DNA from: CBDBKE01 sp965218055
GTDB lineage: Bacteria > Acidobacteriota > Terriglobia > JAJPHL01 > JAPKYU01
DNA: 64,000 nucleotides
Direction: 5' to 3'
Assembly (NCBI GenBank): GCA_965218055.1
Contig: CBDCKA010000002.1
Coordinates: 2,170,001-2,234,000, forward strand
The position numbers were made by a program, and so were the translations under genes. Below the pieces are notes generated by a model. The model had not been told where the DNA came from and did no database searches. It saw only the letters and a program-made list of their open reading frames with translations. This document shows, one piece after another, positions 35,733 to 44,038 of this stretch (the stretch's first letter is position 1; the number at the start of each line of letters is the position of its first letter).

Positions 35733-35758
35733 CGCACAAATCCCGCACAATTTGCACA
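35733..35758 (+). other. Putative integrase arm-type repeats beside the intact tRNA
   Basis: CGCACAAATCCCGCACAA followed by TTTGCACA, just past the integrase stop. It resembles CCCGCACAATTCCCGCACAG at the other end of the element (8548-8567). Confidence 0.35.
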
Positions 35759-35818
35759 ATCTCTGTGCAACCCGTCGAAGTCCGCTCTTTGCGTGTCTCT
35801 TGGAATCACCAGGTTAAG

Positions 35819-35894
35819 TGGTGAGGCGGCTGGGACTCGAACCCAGGACCCTCGGCTTAAAAGGCCGATGCTCTACCGGCTGAGCTACCGCCCC
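35819..35894 (-). tRNA. tRNA-Lys (anticodon TTT)
   Basis: 76 bases including an encoded CCA. The cloverleaf is complete: acceptor GGGGCGG / CCGCCTC, D-arm (GCTCAGCCGGTAGAGC), anticodon stem TCGGC / GCCGA around loop CTTTTAA (anticodon TTT), and T-arm CTGGG TTCGAGT CCCAG. The last 49 bases (with one base beyond the CCA) are repeated at 8395-8443. It is the intact gene at the integrase end of the integrated element, so the element preserves a working tRNA. Confidence 0.95.
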
Positions 35895-36038
35895 CTGCAC
35901 CCAGTTCTGCGAACATTCTACCCTACTCCTATCAACCCAAGGTGTTCCAAAACTCATCCGCATGGCTTGGGTTTTGGAGGGCCACTGATCACAAGCTAAG
36001 AAAAAATCCCAACTTTGGTTCGACCACGGCCTGGCACC

Positions 36039-37097
36039 TCAATCCTTCTCCACCACCCATATGTTGCGGAACCGGACTGGATTCTTATGTTCTTGCAGAA
36101 AGAGCGGCCCTGACCGGCCTTCTTGAGTCATTTTCGCGTCTCTCCCCGGGGGCACGGGCGGCAGCACGAATTTGTCGTGAATCGCGATGCCGTTGAGGCG
36201 CACTGTCATCATCGCTGGAGAAATCTTGTTGCCCGCGTCGTCAAACCTGGCAGCGGTAAACTCCACGTCATAGGTTTGCCAGGAGAGTGGTGGGTAGCAC
36301 ATGTTTAGGCGGGGCTTGACCATCTCCTGGATACCGCCGGAGCGGCCAAAACCAGAAAGCCTCTCGAACTTGCGATTCTCCGTGTTCCAGCCGAACGAGT
36401 CTATGACCTGGATCTCCCATACCTTTTTCACATAGGCGCCACTGTTGCCCCGCGCCATCCCCCGGGCTGTGGGCATAAAGGGGGTGCGGAATTCCAGATG
36501 CAACCGGAGGCTCTTGAATTTCCGCTTGGTTTCCGTTCCCACGTCGAGCAGGTTGCCGTCCACCAGCTTCCCGTTCACCCATTCGTCGACGTTGGTTCCG
36601 TCGAACAGCACAATGGCCCCCGGCGGCGGCTTGGCCCCCAGCGTAGGGGATCGGCGGTGGACCTTTTTCATTTCGAAGGAGGCATCCTCGGTTACGTTCC
36701 GGAACATCGCGGCTTGGCCGCGAAAGACCTCGTCTTGGATGGTCCCATGAAAATTCGGATTCTCAAACATCAGGCGCTCGCCGTGAATCCCGACACAATG
36801 AGTGGTGTCTCCCCGAGTTTCCCCTCGGAAATGAAACCGGGTTTTTTCGTCCCATCCGGCGCCGGGCAAGCCGCCCCCATACAGAATCCCCTCAAACTTC
36901 GCGTTGCCCAGCGAGATCACCTGAGCGGCGATCACCTTGCCGTTGCCTAGAGATCCCTGATATTCGCCCTGCACAAGAAAATCACGACCAGCTTTTTCCG
37001 GATCGGTGTACGTTGCGTGTTTTTCGGCAGCCTGTGAGACTGCCATGGAGCTTGTCAAAGCGGCCAACAGGCTAAAGATCAGCAAGAATTGTTTCAT
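36039..37097 (-). CDS. Exported DUF1080 (3-keto-disaccharide hydrolase-like) protein
   Basis: 352 residues with a signal peptide (FLLIFSLLAALTSSMAVSQA) and GGAGG before the ATG. Residues about 150-350 match the DUF1080 fold: GAIVLFDGTNVDEWVNGK, LHLEFRTPFMP, RGNSGAYVKKVWEIQVIDSF and PVRFRNIWVV, a laminin-G-like beta sandwich. The DUF1080 family includes 3-keto-glycoside hydrolases. The N-terminal 150 residues (FLVQGEYQGSLGNGK and on) form a separate domain often found ahead of it. Gfo/Idh oxidoreductase and TIM-barrel genes lie upstream on the same strand, which fits an oxidise-then-hydrolyse route for sugars. Confidence 0.85.
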   Translation of the reverse strand: MKQFLLIFSLLAALTSSMAVSQAAEKHATYTDPEKAGRDFLVQGEYQGSLGNGKVIAAQVISLGNAKFEGILYGGGLPGAGWDEKTRFHFRGETRGDTTHCVGIHGERLMFENPNFHGTIQDEVFRGQAAMFRNVTEDASFEMKKVHRRSPTLGAKPPPGAIVLFDGTNVDEWVNGKLVDGNLLDVGTETKRKFKSLRLHLEFRTPFMPTARGMARGNSGAYVKKVWEIQVIDSFGWNTENRKFERLSGFGRSGGIQEMVKPRLNMCYPPLSWQTYDVEFTAARFDDAGNKISPAMMTVRLNGIAIHDKFVLPPVPPGRDAKMTQEGRSGPLFLQEHKNPVRFRNIWVVEKD

Positions 37098-37141
37098 CCG
37101 TCCTCCACCACACCCACCTACTCATGCCCACCAACATAGGA

Positions 37142-38434
37142 TCAGAGCGAAAACGGCTGTCTGTATTGTTTCGTCAACAGCTGATTGGCTTCCTGGTCGT
37201 GGGGGAAAGTTTCGGTTTGCGGGTTAAACTGGAGCACACGCCCCACCCGATGAGCGATCGTGCCCAGATGCACTAGCGCACATGTCATATGCGCGACCTC
37301 GGTCGGCGCGATTGTTGGTTTTCGCGTGCGGACCGATTCCAAAAAGTCAGCGAAGTGTGTGGGATGTCCTCTGCCACCCTTCATGCTGGGTCCCTTCTCT
37401 TCCTTTTTGCCAAGATAAACCTGGAAAAAGCCGCGCCGTGAGAACACCATGAACCCCTCGGTGCCGTAAAAGGCATTGCCGCTGTCAACGCCATACTGGC
37501 CGTAGGGCGTCCAACTGCGCTCCTCGTAGAGAAGCACCTTGTCGTCCTCGAACTGGTAGGACACCGTCATGTTGTCCGGGTAGTCGCCCACGCCCCCCGC
37601 GACGTTGCTGCCGTGGGCGGTGATGCGGACCGGATGGGTCTTCGGATTCAGTCCAAAATGCGCCATGTCGATATCATGAGCCCCGTCGTCTCCGATGTTG
37701 CCGGCGCCGTAATCCCGATAAAATCTCCAGGACCTATGGAAGCGCCGTGGGTTGAACGGACGCTTAGGAGCCGGACCAAGCCACATGTCGTAATCCACAC
37801 CGGGTGGTACGGGGCCGTCAGGAACCGGCGGGGGCACGTTCATTCGCTGCAGATTCCATGCCTTCGACATCTTGACCGTCCCGATCACGCCGGCATCCAG
37901 TAATTCACGCGCCTTGGCCGTGACGTCGCTGGACCGCATCTGCGTGCCGTGCTGGAAGATCCGATTGTACTTCTTGGCGGTCTCCAGCATGAGGCGCCCC
38001 TCCCGGAACACATGACTGGCCGGCTTTTCGACGTAAACGTCCTTACCCGCTTGCATTGCCGCAACAGCGATTGGGGCATGCCAGTGGTCTGGAGTGACTA
38101 TTATGAAAGCGTCGATGGATTTGTCGTCGAGCAGCTTGCGGAAATCGCCCACCACCCTGGGAGTTTTGTTTCTGCTTTGGTACACGAGTTGACGGGCCCG
38201 CTCGCCGGCATTCGAATCCACGTCGCAGACCGCGGCAATGTGGGTGGTTTTTATATCCAGGGCCCACTTGACATGGTCCGTTCCCATGGTGCCCACGCCA
38301 ATGACGGCCAATCCGATCTGATCGTTGGCCGAAACACGCCGGGGATGAGTTGCTAGCAACCCGAGCGCCGCAGCGCTTCGCGCCGTGTGAGAAACGAAAT
38401 CCCGCCGGGAAAGAAACTTCATGCGGTTATTCAT
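37142..38434 (-). CDS. Gfo/Idh/MocA family oxidoreductase, Tat-exported
   Basis: 430 residues. A twin-arginine signal (SRRDFVSHTARSAAALGLLA) is followed by the NAD(P)-binding fold (IGLAVIGVGTMG), AVCDVDSN, and the family motifs DHWHAPIAVAAMQAGKDVYVEKPASH and the Asp-His site (GDDGAHDIDMAHFGL). These enzymes oxidise or reduce sugar hydroxyls with a tightly held NAD(P). Its export and place 44 bp upstream of the DUF1080 gene support a joint role in extracytoplasmic glycoside degradation through 3-keto sugars. Substrate not determined. Confidence 0.87.
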   Translation of the reverse strand: MNNRMKFLSRRDFVSHTARSAAALGLLATHPRRVSANDQIGLAVIGVGTMGTDHVKWALDIKTTHIAAVCDVDSNAGERARQLVYQSRNKTPRVVGDFRKLLDDKSIDAFIIVTPDHWHAPIAVAAMQAGKDVYVEKPASHVFREGRLMLETAKKYNRIFQHGTQMRSSDVTAKARELLDAGVIGTVKMSKAWNLQRMNVPPPVPDGPVPPGVDYDMWLGPAPKRPFNPRRFHRSWRFYRDYGAGNIGDDGAHDIDMAHFGLNPKTHPVRITAHGSNVAGGVGDYPDNMTVSYQFEDDKVLLYEERSWTPYGQYGVDSGNAFYGTEGFMVFSRRGFFQVYLGKKEEKGPSMKGGRGHPTHFADFLESVRTRKPTIAPTEVAHMTCALVHLGTIAHRVGRVLQFNPQTETFPHDQEANQLLTKQYRQPFSL

Positions 38435-38497
38435 AATAGTGTCCTCACTGCTTGGGGTGGCCGAAATTGGAATCGTGAGACCCCAACTGGTGGTCGA

Positions 38498-39715
38498 TCA
38501 AAGCTTCGCGATTTGCTCGACTACGGGCCAGAGATCCAACTGGTCGACCGCGTGGCTACGGTAGATTCCAACTTCATCTGCCCCGTTGGCTCTCGCGCGG
38601 CGAGCGGCCTCGACCACCAGTTTCGGATCCTGGATGCTCCCTGGGTGATAACAGGAAATCTCGGCAACCAGGGGGCAACGACCCGCTATGATTTCTGCCG
38701 ACTGCTTGACGTGGCGCTCTACGGTTCGTAAATCCGAGGTTGTGCGAAACCAAATGTGCCACTCATCAAGCAAGCCGTCCTCCACCCACCGAGACCAGTC
38801 CTGACCTACCTTGATGTAATCCTGCTGATCGCGATTCGTGGCCGTTACGGTTAGGAGCGGACGCGGAGTCTTTTCCATAAGCTTGTGCCGCAACTCTCTA
38901 AGGCACGTCGTGACCTGGTCCGCTCGGAACTGCACCCACGCAGGCTCATTGTTGGCCACCTCGAACGGACTCTTCCCAAACTTCTCACCATAAGCAGCCA
39001 CAGTGGGCTGCTCGTAGCCGTTGATCGTCACGCCGTGCTCATCTTCGTCGCCTGAAACGAACTCTACTTGAACACCGTCACCACCGCTGTCTTTGAGCAG
39101 CGACAAGTAGCTGCTGACTTCAAAAGCGCGCACCTCCGGCACGGTGAGGCTCATGACCCGCTTTCGGCCCGGGTGCAACTCCCTGGTTTGCTGCCGGTCG
39201 AGAGCCCACCATTCGGGATGCTGCCTGGCGAATTCGCTCACCTTCACTGAATGCCGCGGATGGGACCAAATGGGGCGATGGTGATTTAGGATGTCCCTGG
39301 CTTCCGGCGTCCCCAGAGGCGGCCCCACATAGTGGACGGACCACGCGTACGTTGTTGTCTTTCGACCGTGAGAGTTAAACGCCAGGTAAGGGTGGACCTC
39401 GATGTCCTTTTCGTGAGCAGCTTCCAGGAGTACGCGCGACCCCATCCAGGGGAAGAGCCTCGTCACTCCGTGATTGGCGCATTTTTGAACGAAGTCCCTG
39501 ACTTTCTTTTCGTCCGAGGCTTCCGTGGGATCAATCATCCCACCCTTATGACACCACAGGGGGAACCCGGTCCTTTTGCGCGCCGGGCTCGGCACCGTTC
39601 GCTGCCCGGCGGAAGCCGAAGCTGCGTTTGTGCCAGCCGCCACGGCGGTTAAAGAAAGTGTGCCGCCCAAAAACGCCCTTCGGCTAACCTTTGCAGACCG
39701 CTGGTTGTCTTGCAT
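38498..39715 (-). CDS. Tat-exported TIM-barrel glycosidase-like protein (GHL10/DUF4015-like)
   Basis: 405 residues with a Tat signal (VSRRAFLGGTLSLTAVAAG). The mature part looks like a glycosyl-hydrolase-like barrel: VRDFVQKCANHGVTRLFPW, EVHPYLAFNS, a SLTVPEVRAFEVSSYLSLL segment, GVQVEFVSGDEDEHG with acidic residues at a strand end, and PLLTVTATNRDQ. Nearest recognisable type is the GHL10-like family. A catalytic pair cannot be assigned by eye. It lies 63 bp upstream of the Gfo/Idh gene on the same strand, completing an apparent three-gene exported sugar-processing operon. Confidence 0.65.
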   Translation of the reverse strand: MQDNQRSAKVSRRAFLGGTLSLTAVAAGTNAASASAGQRTVPSPARKRTGFPLWCHKGGMIDPTEASDEKKVRDFVQKCANHGVTRLFPWMGSRVLLEAAHEKDIEVHPYLAFNSHGRKTTTYAWSVHYVGPPLGTPEARDILNHHRPIWSHPRHSVKVSEFARQHPEWWALDRQQTRELHPGRKRVMSLTVPEVRAFEVSSYLSLLKDSGGDGVQVEFVSGDEDEHGVTINGYEQPTVAAYGEKFGKSPFEVANNEPAWVQFRADQVTTCLRELRHKLMEKTPRPLLTVTATNRDQQDYIKVGQDWSRWVEDGLLDEWHIWFRTTSDLRTVERHVKQSAEIIAGRCPLVAEISCYHPGSIQDPKLVVEAARRARANGADEVGIYRSHAVDQLDLWPVVEQIAKL

Positions 39716-39750
39716 AGAATTTCCCGTTTCTTCTCACCGTCGAGGGGATG

Positions 39751-40335
39751 CTAGCCGGAATTTCCGTCTTTGTCCATCCGGCTTGCTGATGATACATCCA
39801 TCACGGGGCCGTTTCCAGCTGGCAGCTCGATTTCCACCGTCAGTCCGGGGTTGGCATTGCGCGCCTGCAGACGGCCCTTGTGCAACTCCACGGCCCGCCG
39901 TGCGATCGAAAGTCCCAGGCCGGCGCCGCCGCTGGCGCGGCTGCGGTCGGCCTGCACTCGATAGAAGGGGTCGAAAATGCGCGAAAGCTCTTCTTCGGGG
40001 ACCCCTGGCCCGTAATCGCGAACCTGGATGGTCACGACCGAGCCGCTGGTCGTGCCGCTGATCTCCACTTCCGAGTCCGGTGGCGCGAACCGGATCGCGT
40101 TGCGAACCACGTTCTCCACCGCCCGCCGGAGCAATTCCCAATCGCCAGCGACGGTGAGCGGCTGCGGCTCTTCTAGCCGGAGCGAGCAGCGCCGCGCCCT
40201 GGCTTCGATCGAGCAGTCCTCGACCAGCTCGCGCAGCAACTCATCCACCCGAACCGGTTCCAGCCGCAACGCCGCCGGATCGCCTTCGGCGCGCGTCACC
40301 TGCAGCAGTTGTCCCACCAGCGTGTTCATGCGCTC
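39751..40335 (-). pseudogene. Sensor histidine kinase, catalytic half only, cut by IS copy 5
   Basis: From the IS border the frame reads ERMNTLVGQLLQVTRAEGDP, the end of the dimerisation helix. The HATPase domain follows with an N box (NVVRNAIRFAP), G1 (DYGPGVPEEELSRIFDPFYR) and G2 (GGAGLGLSIARRAVELHKG). The phosphoacceptor His, sensor and membrane parts are missing. Met at 40329 could start translation, but the product would lack the His box. The type is CpxA/EnvZ-like. The last residues coincide with a 16-bp match to repeat B. No response regulator is nearby. Confidence 0.8.
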
Positions 40336-40392
40336 TGCCCTGGACTGGGTAATTTAGACACTGAGGTTGGGAATTAACTACCCTGGTGTCAT

Positions 40393-40653
40393 ATGAACAA
40401 AAAACATCATCGTATTGCAGCTGACGTAAAAGCCGATATCCTACGCCGCGTCAAGGAAGAAGGCATCTCGGTGGCCCAGGCCGCCAAGGATCACGGTATT
40501 TCTGAAGGGAGCATCTATGGTTGGATGGTAAAAGGAGCAACCGGTGCCCCGTCCTGGGCGGAGTTCTCCCGACTTCAGAAGCAGAACAGAGAACTCCTGG
40601 AACTCGTGGGCGAGATCACGCTCAAGCTCTCCATGACTCAAAAAAACAATTGA
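40393..40653 (+). CDS. IS3-family OrfA, IS copy 5
   Basis: 86 residues, identical to copies 2-4. Confidence 0.9.
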   Translation: MNKKHHRIAADVKADILRRVKEEGISVAQAAKDHGISEGSIYGWMVKGATGAPSWAEFSRLQKQNRELLELVGEITLKLSMTQKNN

Positions 40654-41438
40654 GCGAAGGAAGAAACAAATCAGCGCTTGCCCGAGCCCTTGGCATATCC
40701 CGCGCGAGCCTGTATTACGTCCCAAGAATGAAGGAGAAGGACTGGCGCCTCAAGGTCCGCCTGGAAGAAGAGCTGCAGATCCATCCCTCCTACGGCTCCC
40801 GGCGAATTGCTACGGCACTGGGACTCTGCCGCCAGCGGGCGCAGAGGGTCATGCGTCTGTTTGGCATCAAGCCCTACCGCAGGAGAGGCAAAAAATGGAG
40901 AAAATCCAAGGTTTCCCGGACCTATCCCAACCTCCTGCTCGCGCTCATGCCCGCATATGCAAACCACATCTGGGCAGCGGACTTCACCGAGTTCGTGCAG
41001 CACGGAAAGAAGGTCTATGTGGCGACCGTGATCGATCTCTACACCCGCCGGATCCTGGGAATCCAGGTTGCGGTGAGAAAGGGAGCCGCGCTCACCATTC
41101 AGGCGCTTTCCAACGCCCTGCTCCATCATCCGCGCCCGGGTCTATTCCACTCCGACAACGGGAGGGAGTATGACGCGATGGCGTTCACTGAAATCCTTGA
41201 TGGATGCGGCATCGTGATTTCACGGAGCCGCCCGGGGTGCCCTTGGGAGAACGGATACCAGGAATCGTTCTACGACAAATTCAAGGTTGACCTGGGAGAT
41301 CCGAACCGCTTCAAAACACTGGGGGAGCTAGTGGCGGAGATCTACCGCACCCTGTGGGACTACAACAACACGCGGATTCACTCCGCGCTCAACATGCCGC
41401 CTGTGGTATTCGCCAAACGGTATGCGTTAGTCGCGTAA
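40641..41438 (+). CDS. IS3-family transposase OrfB, IS copy 5
   Basis: Intact DDE core, frameshift product. Has RGKKWRK and IWAADF like copies 3 and 4, but PRPGLF like copies 1 and 2. Confidence 0.9.
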   Translation, partial: KKQLSEGRNKSALARALGISRASLYYVPRMKEKDWRLKVRLEEELQIHPSYGSRRIATALGLCRQRAQRVMRLFGIKPYRRRGKKWRKSKVSRTYPNLLLALMPAYANHIWAADFTEFVQHGKKVYVATVIDLYTRRILGIQVAVRKGAALTIQALSNALLHHPRPGLFHSDNGREYDAMAFTEILDGCGIVISRSRPGCPWENGYQESFYDKFKVDLGDPNRFKTLGELVAEIYRTLWDYNNTRIHSALNMPPVVFAKRYALVA

Positions 41439-41490
41439 AAAACTCTCAGAATCAGTGTCTAAAGAAATCAGTCCTTGACAAGGTGAACCA

Positions 41491-41940
41491 ATGTCTACGA
41501 GAAAGAAACTCATCGTCGGTGTGGTGGCCACGCTGGTGGTGGTGGCTGCTGCCCTGGTGGCGCATCCGCCGCGGCTCGGCCACCGTGCAGCAATGCACAC
41601 GCTCATGGCCGGCTACCTGGACCTGAACGAGTCGCAAAAGGCCGAGGCGGAGGCAATCTTCAAATCTGCTCACGAGTCGGCCGAGCCGCTTGTGACTCAG
41701 CTAAAACAGGGGCACGAGGTGCTGGTGAATGCCATCAAGGCCGGGAAGTCCGAGCCCGAGCTTGGGCAACTGACCGACCAGCAAGGCGCTCTGGTCGGGA
41801 AGGTCGGTGGGATCTACGCGACGGCGCTCGCGAGATTCTATGCCACGCTGACCCCGGAGCAAAAGGAGAAAGCGGAAGAGCTGCACCAGCAGTTGGGTGA
41901 ATTCCGCGGCCACCGATTCGGCCGCCGCTGGCACTTCTGA
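41491..41940 (+). CDS. Spy/CpxP-like periplasmic protein
   Basis: 149 residues. An N-terminal signal/anchor helix (LIVGVVATLVVVAAALVA) precedes an all-helical domain with LDLNESQKAEAEAIFKSA and YATLTPEQKEKAEELHQQ, the two LTxxQ-type motifs of the Spy/CpxP and heavy-metal-sensor group. Such proteins are envelope-stress chaperones or feedback regulators of CpxA-like kinases. Notably, a CpxA-like kinase remnant lies on the other side of IS copy 5, pointing away. The gene has lost its native upstream region to the IS, so transcription would depend on the IS. Confidence 0.72.
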   Translation: MSTRKKLIVGVVATLVVVAAALVAHPPRLGHRAAMHTLMAGYLDLNESQKAEAEAIFKSAHESAEPLVTQLKQGHEVLVNAIKAGKSEPELGQLTDQQGALVGKVGGIYATALARFYATLTPEQKEKAEELHQQLGEFRGHRFGRRWHF

Positions 41941-41944
41941 GGGC

Positions 41945-41970
41945 GAGGGCGGACCTTCGGGTCCGCCCTC
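41945..41970. terminator. UUCG hairpin between convergent genes
   Basis: A perfect 11-bp stem (GAGGGCGGACC / GGTCCGCCCTC) closed by a TTCG tetraloop, 5 bp after the Spy-like stop and before the 3' end of the convergent TPR/SH3 gene. No T-run; likely a stability or bidirectional terminator element. Confidence 0.6.
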
Positions 41971-42009
41971 AAGCGGCTCCGGGCACAGCGCCGCCGAGGC
42001 GCGCCCTTC

Positions 42010-43026
42010 TCAAGAGCAGGCGTCCATGTTTCCGAAATTCTTGGAGTCATTGGTCCAGCCCACCGTTCCGTCTCGCGTCTTGACTTTCACCCACCACGTC
42101 CCCCAACGTTCATCCTCGGTGACCGGATAGATGTACTCACCCCAACAGCGCTTGTCCGGAAACGGACAGTGGTCTCGGATATACTCGGCTTCCAGCTCGA
42201 GGACCTTGCCGTCAACCCATACGCGGCTGATCCCTTCACCCAGACTATCGAGAAGGAAGACAATGGAGCCCGTCGGCACATTCGAGTAGGGAGGCGGATG
42301 CCGCACGGCGACCGCCATGGGCCGGATATGGACTTGCCCTGTCACCCCCTCAACCTTCTCTCCCTTCCCGACACGCGCCACCACCTTCTCGCCCCTCGGC
42401 TTGTTATAGAGGATGGTGTCGGCGTAAACGTCCCAGCTCCGAAACGCACAGCACTCAAACGGGCAGGCGTCCTTGGAAACATAGTCGCGGGGCGGTTTTT
42501 TCCCTGGGGGCAGCGCCTCGAGCTTCTTTCGGTCCTGCTGCTTCCGTTCCTCCCGCAGCGCCCGCGCCTGAGAGAGTTTCCTGGCCAGCGCGGAGCGCTG
42601 GAATTCATGGGCCTGCGCGAGGGGATGGAGCGCGTTGCCTTCGGTGCGAAGCCGCCGATCCACTTCGTTGTCCTTCTTTCCGTAAAGGTAGTCCAGGACC
42701 GCGATCGCGTCCTCGTTGCGGCCCAACTCCACGTACAGCTCAGCTAGATAGAACCACAGGAAGTGGTTGTGGCACTGGTGCCGAATGAGTTCCTTGCGCA
42801 TGGCGACTGCCGTTTCGCAATCGCGCTGCTTCATTGCAGCATCGTGTTTGCGGTTGATCGCCCGTCGTGCTGCCGACGTCTGGGGACTGAGCTGGTAGCG
42901 ACCGCGGCATGGCGCCCCCAGCAGCTTTTCTTTGGCACTCCTCTCCGCCGGGCTGGCGAAGTGCGGTACTGATGTCAGGAGCAGGACGAACAGCAACCCA
43001 GGTCCCGTTGCGCGAAAGCCGATCAT
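42010..43026 (-). CDS. Exported protein with TPR-like and SH3-like regions, unknown function
   Basis: 338 residues with a signal peptide (GLLFVLLLTSVPHFASPA). Residues about 50-120 are helical and TPR-like (FLWFYLAELYVELGRNEDAI), followed by a charged helix to about 175. The C-terminal half is beta-rich and Cys-rich (CPFECC, WDVYADTILYNKP, WWVKVKTRDGTVGWTND), resembling an SH3-like fold found in cell-envelope proteins. I recognise no named family. Convergent with the Spy-like gene and divergent from lolA. Confidence 0.55.
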   Translation of the reverse strand: MIGFRATGPGLLFVLLLTSVPHFASPAERSAKEKLLGAPCRGRYQLSPQTSAARRAINRKHDAAMKQRDCETAVAMRKELIRHQCHNHFLWFYLAELYVELGRNEDAIAVLDYLYGKKDNEVDRRLRTEGNALHPLAQAHEFQRSALARKLSQARALREERKQQDRKKLEALPPGKKPPRDYVSKDACPFECCAFRSWDVYADTILYNKPRGEKVVARVGKGEKVEGVTGQVHIRPMAVAVRHPPPYSNVPTGSIVFLLDSLGEGISRVWVDGKVLELEAEYIRDHCPFPDKRCWGEYIYPVTEDERWGTWWVKVKTRDGTVGWTNDSKNFGNMDACS

Positions 43027-43259
43027 TCGACACGCTCCTCAGGCTTCCCTGTCTGAGCTAGCTCCCGTCGTCAGCCCGCCGCCAACCCCCCCTCAATATT
43101 GTAGCTTCGCGAAGAGGCAAGTCCCAGGCGCAAAAAAATTCCCGGGCTTTGGCCTTAGCTTCTCACTCCAGAGTTAAAACTTTCGGGCTAGCGGATAACA
43201 TCTGCCATTTGTCCCCCGGACCGCAAGGCAGCCGACTGTCTGCATGTTATGCTGGAGGA

Positions 43260-43928
43260 GTGAGGCAATGGGCTCTCTGTTTGTTGCTTGGCTTGACGCT
43301 GCCGTCCCCTTCTGCGGCCAGCCCTCCCGTATCAAAACTAGACCAGGTGGTCCGCACGTTCGAGAGGCATTACAACCGCTTGCGAACCCTGAAAGCGCAT
43401 TTTGTGCAGATTTACAGGACCGACGAACATGCCCCTTCGCGCGAGGAGGCGGGGATCCTCTACTTGAAAAAGCCTGGCAAGATGCGCTGGGAATATACGC
43501 GCCCGGAGGTGAAGCTGTTTCTCTCGGATGGAAAGAAGATTTTCTTTTACGTCCCACAGGATCGCCAGGTCATCCGAATTCCGGTCAAGCGGAGCGCCGA
43601 CCTGCGCACACCCCTAGGGCTTCTGCTGGGACGCATGAACCTGAAACGCGCATTTCGCGTGGAGCTGGCCAGCGACGCCGCCCCGCTGGACCCAGGCAAT
43701 CCGGTGCTGCGACTGCGTCCCAAGAAGAATCGGGAGCGGTTTCGAGAATTGCTGCTGGAGGTGGACGGGCGCAAGCGAATTCGCCGCATCAAGATCCTGG
43801 AAACCGATGGCACGATCACCGAGTTCCGGCTCTTCGGCGAAATACCCAACCCGCGCCTGGACAACGACCTGTTCCGGTTCCGTCTTCCCCCCGGAGTAGA
43901 GCTGATCGAGGAATCCCAAATACCCTAG
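43260..43928 (+). CDS. lolA: Outer-membrane lipoprotein carrier protein LolA
   Basis: About 222 residues from GTG 43260, which directly starts a signal peptide (VRQWALCLLLGLTLPSPSA); the frame is open further upstream to 43149, but that part has no signal character. The mature protein has LolA features: YNRLRTLKAHFVQIYR, AGILYLKKPGKMRWEYTRPE, LFLSDGKKIFFYVPQDRQV, and a C-terminal FRFRLPPGVELIEE. It ferries lipoproteins across the periplasm. The start is uncertain because the GGAGGA ribosome-like sequence is very close to the GTG. No lolB or lolCDE genes are adjacent. Confidence 0.82.
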   Translation: MRQWALCLLLGLTLPSPSAASPPVSKLDQVVRTFERHYNRLRTLKAHFVQIYRTDEHAPSREEAGILYLKKPGKMRWEYTRPEVKLFLSDGKKIFFYVPQDRQVIRIPVKRSADLRTPLGLLLGRMNLKRAFRVELASDAAPLDPGNPVLRLRPKKNRERFRELLLEVDGRKRIRRIKILETDGTITEFRLFGEIPNPRLDNDLFRFRLPPGVELIEESQIP

Positions 43929-44038
43929 CCCAGATACCCCAGCCAGGCTCCTGGGCCATTTGACCTCACTGCTTTTCCGGGGTTCTTAGTTGGGCGGGCT
44001 GTCGCCAGCTTCGAATGGGAGTTGTTCTTTCTGCAGTC

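Larger units (their letters stand above)
40336..41480 (+). mobile_element. IS3-family insertion sequence, copy 5 of 5
   Basis: Same 1145-bp element. Left flank CTC, right flank AGG, no target duplication. It removes the N-terminal half of a histidine kinase on the left and ends 10 bp before the ATG of a Spy/CpxP-like gene on the right, where the native AAGGTG ribosome site directly joins the IS end. It is the only copy to the right of the tRNA-Lys gene. Confidence 0.95.
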
